NCBI RefSeq assembly: GCF_001540865.1
Contig: NC_033632.1
Span: 9,664,388 to 9,728,387, forward strand
DNA from: Ananas comosus
Taxonomy: Eukaryota > Streptophyta > Magnoliopsida > Poales > Bromeliaceae
Direction: 5' to 3'
DNA: 64,000 nucleotides
Both the position numbers and the translations under genes were made by a program. Each line of letters begins with the position of its first letter. The first letter of the stretch is position 1. Positions 56,712-64,000 of this stretch are shown one piece after another. The notes under the pieces are model-generated. The model did no database searches, was not told the origin of the DNA, and saw only the letters and a list, made by a program, of their open reading frames with translations.

Positions 56712-56930
56712 TCTACCACCACCACCACCACCACCTCGTCCGCGCGGCCAAGGAAACCCCCCTCGTCCATAGATCTACCACCACCCTCCGACAGGTGCCG
56801 TCCTTCACCCCTTCCAAAAATATGAACCAATTGATTGCTGGGCTTTGTATTAAATTTCAATTTGTCATTTGAAAAATTACTATTAATTGTTATTATGCAT
56901 GCTGTACATTTGATTAATTGAATTGTTATC
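56712..56930 (+). repeat. Left terminal inverted repeat of the Mutator-like element (inner part)
   Basis: Inverse of 61801-62013. The outer several hundred bp present on the right are missing here. Confidence 0.8.
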
Positions 56931-57401
56931 TAATATAACCCATTTTGGCACAAATCCAGTTTGATTAATCAGTTATCTTGTATAAATTTTAAAAATTTAA
57001 ATTTTTAAATTTTAAATTTGCAAAGGGGTGGCGGCTGTGGGTGCGATCAAAGAAGCAGCGGCAACTTTGCCCTCCCCAACCAAGAATCAACAGTAGCTTC
57101 TTTGTAAGTATAATAATGTTTTGCACAAATTTCTATTCTTTTTCCAAAATTATTCACTCTTTATCTACATAAAGATTATCTTAGTAAAACATTTATTTTT
57201 AGTAAAACAGATGCTAAATCCTCTATCTTATCAGCATGCCTTTGATTGTATATAAGAATTATTTTTACATGAACACATTATTTTTACGTGAAAAGCATGC
57301 CTTAGATTGAATGTCAATGAAAAAAATAGGATAACAATGCTTTAGATTTGATGCTTTTCTTTCATCTTTATTCATATATTTCCTATATAGATTTACTTGG
57401 G

Positions 57402-59989
57402 ATGGACATTACAAATTGTAATAATCCTATTGGCGAAGAGAATGGTCGTTCGATAGTGGCTTCATCAAGTTTCGAGATTGACGAGAGCACGATTGGAAGT
57501 TCATCTTTAATGATTCTAAATAGTTGTGAAGCAAGTGGTAAAAACTCTGAAAATGAGCCAAGGGACCAACTAGATCAAGACCAACTAGATCAAGAAAGCT
57601 GGAATCAACAAATCAATCAAATGGAAAAAGGAGCTGACGAGCCATATGTTGGTCAAATCTTTTCTTCTGTTGATGAAGCAAAGAGGTTCTATAATGTATA
57701 TGCCTTCAAGACGGGATTTAGTATAAGAAAGGCGACCCACTACAAAGCAAAGAAGTTTGATGGTTTGGTTACATCAACAACATATACATGCTCTAAGGAA
57801 GGACATGCAAACCCTCCAAACCAAAAGAAAGAAGTAGAAGAAGCTTCTGAAACTAATAGAACTCCTAAGAAGGAGTTCCCAAATCGGCGAACAGGTTGTA
57901 AGGCACTTATGAGATTAAGAATGATCGAGCATGAAAAATGGATAGTTACTACATTTCACAAGGAGCACAACCATGAATTGATTGTAAGTCCTTCGAAAAC
58001 TCGTTTTTTTCGATCACATCGCTCCATCACCAATGAGCAAAAAGAAGTAATAAATATGTTAAGTGAGCAAAATATTTCCACGTCTCAAATAATGTCTTTT
58101 ATGACTGCAAGAGAGGGTGGAATGCAAAATATTCATTTTACACGAAAAGACTTAAGTAATACAATCGTCGAAAAGAATAGGAGTCTCAACGGGATTGATG
58201 TTGCAAGTGTTCTAAACTATTTTCGAGAGCTTCAAGTATCGGATCCGTCATTTTTCTATGCTATAGATGTGGACGAGGAGCATACAACACGAAATTTATT
58301 TTGGGTTGACGGGAGGTCAAGAATGGCATATCAATACTTTTCGGATGTGGTAACTTTTGATACAACATATATGACTAACAAATATAGTATGCCATTTGCA
58401 CCATTTATTGGAGTTAATCATCACAAGCAGTCTATTTTTTTTGGTTGTGCTTTACTTAGAGATGAGACTGCTAATACTTTTTGTTGGCTATTTAAAACTT
58501 GGTTGAAAGCAATGTTTGATCGACATCCAGGAGCAATTATTACAGATCAGGACCCTGCTATGAGAAAAGCGATTGAACAGATTTTTCCAAATACAATTCA
58601 TAGATGTTGTCAATGGCATATAATGAGAAAGGCACGAGAGCACTTAGGAATATTATATTCCTAGAAGATAGGGTTTAAAGATGAGTTGCAGCTGTGCATA
58701 AATGATAGCTTGACTATTGAAGAATTTGAAAGTGGGTGGGAATCTATGCTTCGAAAGTACAATTTGCATGATATTAATTATCTTCAAGTGCTATGGAAGA
58801 ACCGTCATCAATGGGCACCTGTTTACTTTCGGGATATATTTTTTGCTAATATGTCTACTTCCCAACGAAGCGAAGGTATGAATGCTTTGTTGAAAATTCT
58901 GTTAGACTCCCACACATCAATATATAAGTTTGTAATACAATTTGAAAAAATTGTGGCAAGTCGATATGAAAATGAAAATTTACAAGAGTTCAAAATGAAG
59001 GATGGACAAGCTTCTTTGTGGACATTCAATCCTATTGAAGAACAAGCTCGCGATGTATATACGAAGAATGTTTTTATGGATTTTAGGGATCAATTGAAGG
59101 CTTCTACTAGTTATAGAATAACGCAAATGGAAAATAACACATATAAGGTTTGTACTATACAAAATCCTTCGAAACCTTATCAACATATGCACTCATATGT
59201 GGTATCCGTACATGAAGATAACGAGAAAGTGTCTTGCAACTGTAAGATGTTTAATTATGCTGGCATTTTATGTGCTCATGCTCTCACAGTGATGCATTTT
59301 GTTGGCATCCATCACATTCCTCAAAACTATATAATGAAAAGATGGACAAAAGAAGCAAAAAGTGGTATACCAAGCGACAAAACTAGAAACGTAGAAATTG
59401 TTTACTCATCAAGTGGAAGAGCACAGTGGCATGAATCACTTAGTTTAATATATCGAAAATTCATGAATGAAGGTACGAAGAACTTGAAGGCATATGAAGT
59501 GGCAAAAAAGGATATGGAATTGATTCTTAGCAAACTTACTTCGCTTAACAAAGAGCTTGAAAGTGTAGAAGCATCAAAAAATGACAAAGCCTTTGAACAG
59601 CATGGCACAACTATCTCACAATCAAGTTATATAAAAGTGGGTTTAGAATGTCAAGCGGCTAATGTGGATCTAGAAGGTCAAGTGGGTCAAGTGGTTAAGG
59701 ATCCACCACAATCTCAATGTAAAGGTAAAAGGAGGCCTGAAAGAATTAAGCCACATGCCGCGAAAGTAAAAAAATCACGGACTTGCGCAAAGTGCAAAAG
59801 AAAAGGTCATAATATTAGAACATGTAAAGAGGTAAATTTCTTTTACTGTTATTGATTTTTTACTGCATACTATGTTAAAATTCTGATAGTAAAATTTAAT
59901 TTCAGGAGCCTATACATGAGGATTTTGATGGTGGCAGTTCTACTGAGCGCGATGGATCAGTTGACGGTGGTTCTAGTTTCTCCACGTAA
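57402..59989 (+). CDS. FAR1/FHY3-type transposase-derived protein, one in-frame stop
   Basis: The gene predicts 837 residues in two exons (57402-59831 and 59906-59989, GT/AG), interrupted by TAG at 58662-58664 (codon 421, in LGILYS-stop-KIGFKDE), probably from CAG. The frame is the same on both sides and otherwise clean. The FAR1 DNA-binding domain covers about residues 80-195 (GQIFSSVDEAKRFYNVYAF to TTFHKEHNHEL). The MULE transposase core follows (VVTFDTTYMTNKY, IITDQDPAMRKAIEQIFP, CQWHIM). A SWIM finger is C612-x-C614-x9-C624-x-H626, and a CCHC knuckle near the end reads CAKCKRKGHNIRTC. A 5' leader intron, 57104-57390, is likely. The gene lies between inverted repeats, so it is probably a Mutator-like transposase gene rather than a host light-signalling factor. 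Stop read-through or a sequencing error would restore activity; neither can be judged here. Confidence 0.88.
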
Positions 59990-59999
59990 AATTGGGTTA

Positions 60000-60345
60000 T
60001 TGTTGTAACAAAATGATCCATGACAAGTTGTAGTGACTAATATTATTATTGTTGAGACTATTGTTGTAGTTAATGTTGTTGTTGTTATTACTGTTAAGAC
60101 TGTTGTTGTTCTTAATGTTGTTGCAGAATTGGGTTAATGTTGCTATTGTCATTACTTTTGAGACTATTGTTGTTGTTAATATTGCTACAGAATTAGAGTT
60201 TTGGGTTAATGTTGCTATTGTTGTTGCTTTTGAGACTATTGTTGTTCTTAATGTTGCTATTGTTGTTACTTTTGAGACTATTGTTGTTGTTAATGTTGCT
60301 GCAGAATTAGAGAATTGGGTTCATGTTGCTATTGTTGTTACTAAT
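60000..60345 (+). repeat. Degenerate GTT-rich tandem repeat downstream of the FAR1-type gene
   Basis: Units built on TTACTTTTGAGACTATTGTT, GTTAATGTTGCTATTGTTG and GCAGAATTAGAG recur four or five times. The open frame across it (60073-60444) is repetitive, of the form VAIVVTFETIVV, and I regard it as non-coding. Confidence 0.75.
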
Positions 60346-60654
60346 ACTACTTATTTAGCCCATGACTCTACATGTGTTCTCCTTAAAGGCAGACAAATTG
60401 GAAAAAAAATTTCTACAGGCCATATCTTCTTAATTGAAAAGTGAAATTTCTATATTTTGTTGAAGTTTTCTAACACAGGTACATGATTGCTTTGAACCAC
60501 ACTTTTTCTTATACAAAACGAGACCAGTGTATGTAATACATGAGGTGAGAGGAGGGAACAATTGGCATACAAAGTCTGCAATTAACCTCTGAAAGAAACA
60601 AAAAGAGGAGTTTCATGTATGATAACTAACACCTGATGCATACACAACCAAATT

Positions 60655-60755
60655 TGACTAAGAAGTGCATTTCATTTTACATCCAGAATTGACAAAGAAG
60701 TGCATTTCATTTTACATCCAGAATTGACAAAGAAGTACATTTCATTTTACATCAT
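60655..60755. repeat. Tandem repeat of about 35 bp, three units
   Basis: Three units of AAGAAGTGCATTTCATTTT followed by ACATCCAGAATTGAC. They lie just downstream of the stop of the minus-strand gene. Confidence 0.85.
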
Positions 60756-60770
60756 TGTGACCTCTCATTA

Positions 60771-61265
60771 TCATATACCTTTCATTACTATACAGACTGC
60801 TATAATAATGAAAACAATACATAACAATATGACAAGCCCAATAAATATGAAAAACTTGTTTTCAACATCAACTCTCATTTCCTTGATTCTATCTAAAAGC
60901 TCGTTGTCACGATCTTTTAACGCCTGTATCTGATCAGCTATCTTCGCTTCTAAATACTCAATATGTTGAAGTGGCCAATCATTTGAAGATTTCTTCTGCG
61001 AACTTTCAGATTCAAAGGCCATACTTTTTCTCATCCTTGAAGAAATAGAACTTCCTGATTCAGATAGTTCTCTATCTTTTGCTTCATTCTTATCTACCCA
61101 TTGAAAAAAGTTACAATAATTTTCCTTTTCATTTCGATATTTCGGGCAGCCATAAAATTGCATCCCTTCAGAACGTGGTTGACGTGAAACTCTTAACATA
61201 GCTATTTCATTGCATTTGCAACGAACAATCCCGTTTTCATTAGATTTTCCTCGGTAATATGCCAT
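60771..61265 (-). CDS. GRF-type zinc finger protein with coiled coil and C-terminal membrane segment
   Basis: 164 residues, convergent with the FAR1-type gene and inside the same inverted repeats. The GRF-type zinc finger has C16-x-C18, then SEGMQFYGCPKY with C40, then C51-NFFQW. Residues 98-135 (IEYLEAKIADQIQALKDRDN onward) form a coiled coil. A hydrophobic segment at about 138-160 (FIFIGLVILLCIVFIIIAVC) makes a C-terminal membrane anchor. The ATG at 61265 is chosen because it begins the conserved part; a CAG acceptor lies a few bases upstream, so a leader intron is possible. GRF fingers bind single-stranded DNA in other proteins, but the role of this short plant form is not known to me. The frame is intact. 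It could help the transposase or be a captured host gene. Confidence 0.8.
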   Translation of the reverse strand: MAYYRGKSNENGIVRCKCNEIAMLRVSRQPRSEGMQFYGCPKYRNEKENYCNFFQWVDKNEAKDRELSESGSSISSRMRKSMAFESESSQKKSSNDWPLQHIEYLEAKIADQIQALKDRDNELLDRIKEMRVDVENKFFIFIGLVILLCIVFIIIAVCIVMKGI

Positions 61266-61800
61266 TAGTATTCTGAAAAAAAAAACAACTTTTAGATAGT
61301 TTCTAACAATTGTACAGAAAAAAATTTTCAATAATGAGAAAGGTAACATTAAATACATCGAATTAAATGATCAAACTGGATTTGTGCCAAAATGAGAAAG
61401 ATAACTGATTATTACATCGAATCAAATGATCAAACTGAATCAGTTACCTTTCTCATTTTTGAAAATTTGTATTAATCAAACTAGATTTGTGCCAAAATGG
61501 GTTATATTAGATAACTAATTAATACAATTTATTAACAGATGATCAAATAATACAAGATAAATTTTGTCAATTCAATCTACATATTTAGTCCAAAACATGC
61601 AAAGGAGAGAATCTCAGTGCCACACTTGCGCATCTATGATGTAATGCTTACAATACCATTCATTTCACCTTTTCACACTTTCTAACAATAACAATAAAAA
61701 AAAAAACATGATTTGGACCAACACTATTTGAGAGTCAAAAACTTTCTGGAAAAACCATAAAAGAGTCATTAAATTCCAACGTGCTCCACAAACTGGCCTC
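61266..61800. other. AT-rich inner part of the Mutator-like element
   Basis: It contains three copies of a TTTGTGCCAAAATG motif (61381, 61488 and, inverted, at 56940) and repeated ATCAAACTGRAT blocks. These suggest that the inner edge of the terminal repeat was duplicated and rearranged. No gene. Confidence 0.5.
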
Positions 61801-62607
61801 AATTCAATTAATCAAATGTACAGCATACATAACAACAATTAATAGTAATTTTCCAAATGACAAATTGAAATTTAATACAAAGCCTAGCAATCAATTGGTT
61901 CATATTTTTGGAAAGGGTGAAGGACGGCACCTGTCGGAGGGTGGTGGTAGATCTATGGACGAGGGGGGTTTCCTTGGCCGCGCGGCCGAGGTGGTGGTGG
62001 TGGTGGTGGTAGATCTGGTAGGCGGCGCAAATTAAGCTCGCGTGGACGAGGTGGTGGTGGTAGATCTGGTGGGCGGCGCAAATTAAGCTCGCACGGACGA
62101 GATGGTGGTCGGTTTCCTTGGCCGCTGCGGCGGATGGTGGGCGGCGCAAAGCTCGCGCGGGTCCCCGCTCGGGAAGGAGGAGGAGGGGGAGTGCGGGCCC
62201 CCTGCTGCTTCTTCCCTGTGGTGGTTGGAGGCGGTAGGGCGAGGCGGAAGGAGCGGGCGGCTCAAATCTCGCGCAGGTCCCCGCTCGGGAAGGAGGAGGA
62301 GGGGGAGTGCGGGCCCCCTGCTACTTCTTCCCTGTGGTGGTTGGAGGCGGTAGGGCGAGGCGGAGGGGCGAGGCGGAGGAGGGAAGAGTTGGATCTGAGT
62401 TGGGTTGGGAATGGAAAAAGATGGGTCTGATGGAGAAAGGACAAGGAGAAAAAAAAAATAAAGAGAAAACAGGACTGCTCCGTTAGAAGCAGTCCGTTAC
62501 AACCTTCCTTCATAAACAGTCTGGCACAAATCTCAGTGCAGATCTGATGGTGGAGGGGTTATGAGTAGTACTGTTGCTATACTCATAATAGTATAGCAGC
62601 TGCACTC

Positions 62608-62610
<3 letters not shown>
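61801..62610 (-). repeat. Right terminal inverted repeat with internal tandem repeats
   Basis: 61801-62013 pairs with the left inverted repeat. Outward, a unit of about 58 bp with GGTGGTGGTAGATCTGG and GCGCAAATTAAGCTCGC is repeated twice (61989-62100). A 116-bp unit beginning CTCGCGCGGGTCCCCGCTC is also repeated twice (62152-62267 and 62268-62383). The tip carries the palindrome GCTATACTCATAATAGTATAGC. GC-rich open frames here are by-products. Confidence 0.75.
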
Positions 62611-62639
<29 letters not shown>

Positions 62640-63420
62640 TGTATATATATACATATACATATACATGTACATGTATATATATATATATATACATGTACAT
62701 ATATATGTATATGTATATGTATATGTATATATATGTACATGTACATATATATATGTACATATATATATGTATATATTATATATTATATATAGTATATTAT
62801 ATATATATATAGATAATATATATATTAGTATATATATGTACATTTATATAATACATACATAATACATATATTATATATTAAATATTAATGTACATATATA
62901 TATATAAGTAATGTATGTATGTATCATCTATATATATATATAATTATGTATGTATGTTACATACATATATATATATATAATATGTATGTAATGACATACA
63001 ATAATATATATAATTCGTATTAGTCATACGATACATATATATATATATGTATTATGTGAGCACATACATCATATATATATATATTATATGTATGTACATA
63101 CATACTATATATTATTAATATAGTTATGTACATACTACATACAATGAATTATATATTAGTAATATATTATATAAATATATTATATATGTATGTATGTATA
63201 TACATACATACATATATATATATATATATTATATAATTTATACTATTATTATATATAGTTATTTATGATATATCAACATATCAATATATACTAATATATT
63301 ATATAATAATATATATTATCACATATGAGATGGCTTCTTGGATTTAGTAATAATTTAATATTATATATAGTATATATATATATATATATTATATATACTA
63401 TATATATATATATATGCAAC
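62603..63420. repeat. Long TA-rich microsatellite with TATG/CATA variants
   Basis: About 800 bp of TA repeats interspersed with TGTA, TACA and TATG. Many stretches are self-complementary. Apparent open frames (Tyr-Ile repeats) are not genes. Confidence 0.92.
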
Positions 63421-64000
63421 TTGATGGGTGGTCTGTATATGGATTAGTAACTAATTAAATCATTCTAAGTTGAGTGGGTGTTATTTTATAGTATAATATA
63501 AAGGATAAATATATAATATAAGTCCGAACTGTATACTCTATGATACTATCGCATTCGTATTCATAGTTTTTCGATAAGAGCTTTCCGAATTGAATGATTC
63601 CAATCATAAACATTAGCTAGAAGTATTTAAACTTCTAGAATCAATTTTGATAACTTATTTCGAATTCATTTACCTTACGATATCCTAGCGCATCAAATTA
63701 AAATTTTTTAAGCGTCGTATGTTATACTTGCTAGTTTAACAGGTGTAAAACAACTCGAATAGCTTGAATTTTTGATAGAAAATTCTAATTCAATTACCTA
63801 GATAATAGATCAATAACCGACCTCTTAAATTGAGTATGATCATCTCTATTTTATAGGAAGCGTCTCATTTGGCCGTTCGTCTATATCCTCTTGATGGACT
63901 TTATAATAAGTTTGCGAAAGTTCGAATATTTATTGTTACTAGAAATTTCAAAACTCTAGTCATGTTAATGATGGGATCATCGATTCGAAAAGCCGAACAT
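63421..64000. mobile_element. Foldback element p, degenerate, continues past the window
   Basis: It contains ATACTCTATGATACTATCGCATTCGTATTC, then GCTTTCCGAATTGAATGATTCC, and near the end ATGGGATCATCGATTCGAAAAGCC, the inverse of the first arm. Many one-base gaps distinguish it from other copies. The right tip is outside the window. Confidence 0.6.

Larger units (their letters stand above)
56712..62610 (+). mobile_element. Mutator-like element carrying a FAR1-type gene and a GRF-finger gene
   Basis: Sequence at 56712-56930 is the inverse of 61801-62013 with few differences: (CCA)n, CTCGTCCGCGCGGCCAAGG, CTCCGACAGGTGCCGTCCTT, CAATTGATTGCTGGGCTTTG. These inverted repeats of about 215 bp enclose both genes. 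On the right the terminal repeat continues outward to 62610 with internal tandem repeats; on the left it is cut at 56712 by a foldback element. A right-end tip GTATAGCAGCTGCACTC meets (TA)n, so a 9-bp duplication could not be checked. Confidence 0.75.

Noticed and set aside
60073..60444. 123-codon frame of Val-Ile-Thr repeats after the FAR1-type gene
   Set aside because: It follows a GTT-rich tandem repeat, and no domain or start context supports it.
61781..62513. GC-rich open frames in the right terminal repeat
   Set aside because: Tandem repeats and (GGT)n give open frames on both strands; the same sequence recurs at 54.5 kb without keeping the frame.
62510..62862. Tyr-Ile-rich frames on both strands
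   Set aside because: Translations of a TA microsatellite.

Overview
The window looks like nuclear DNA of a flowering plant, probably a monocot. It contains a six-exon group IIb WRKY gene with the plant-specific V-type intron, FAR1/Mutator sequences, CACTA, Ty1/copia and Ty3/gypsy elements, and many (TA)n and (GA)n microsatellites. I cannot fix the species from the sequence. Only one gene looks like an ordinary intact host gene: the WRKY factor on the minus strand at 27046-29611. Nearly everything else is transposable-element sequence in several nested layers, separated by AT-rich DNA.

Layout. 1-5540: decayed Ty1/copia element and its probable 3' LTR. 7492-16450: two diverged copies of a long gypsy LTR, one CACTA terminus, and an integrase remnant. 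16464-22966: a CACTA element on the minus strand, with a solo LTR inside it that has a perfect 5-bp target duplication. 22967-24940: another copy of the long LTR plus a protease fragment. 27046-29611: WRKY gene, with candidate W-boxes upstream to 31450. 36.2-46.2 kb: a swarm of long-hairpin foldback elements set in (TA)n and (GA)n tracts, one of them split by a Tourist-like MITE with a TAA duplication. 46890-47039: a tRNA-type SINE with a 15-bp duplication. 48037-53676: a complete but inactivated Ty3/gypsy chromovirus on the minus strand, with both LTRs, PBS, PPT and chromodomain. 53.9-56.7 kb: more foldback elements. 56712-62610: a Mutator-like element that carries a FAR1-type transposase gene, broken by one stop codon, and a convergent GRF-zinc-finger/transmembrane gene. 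62.6-64 kb: AT microsatellite and another foldback arm.

The most unusual signal is at about 19023-20428. Read on either real strand it is meaningless. Its plain complement, not reversed, is an open reading frame of about 450 codons with one stop codon, and it encodes the N-terminal part of the CACTA transposase. The last residues of that frame are what should precede the CACTA fragment that ends at 18615. The segment is therefore string-reversed in the assembly. No natural rearrangement does this, so it is almost certainly a gap-filling artefact; a single n at 20429 marks its edge. Other single n positions (21401, 34951, 36789, 45148) deserve the same suspicion.

No complete autonomous element or unknown gene system could be demonstrated. 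The most interesting biology is the two-gene FAR1/GRF Mutator-like element, the modular foldback family, and the palindrome clusters inside the long gypsy LTRs.
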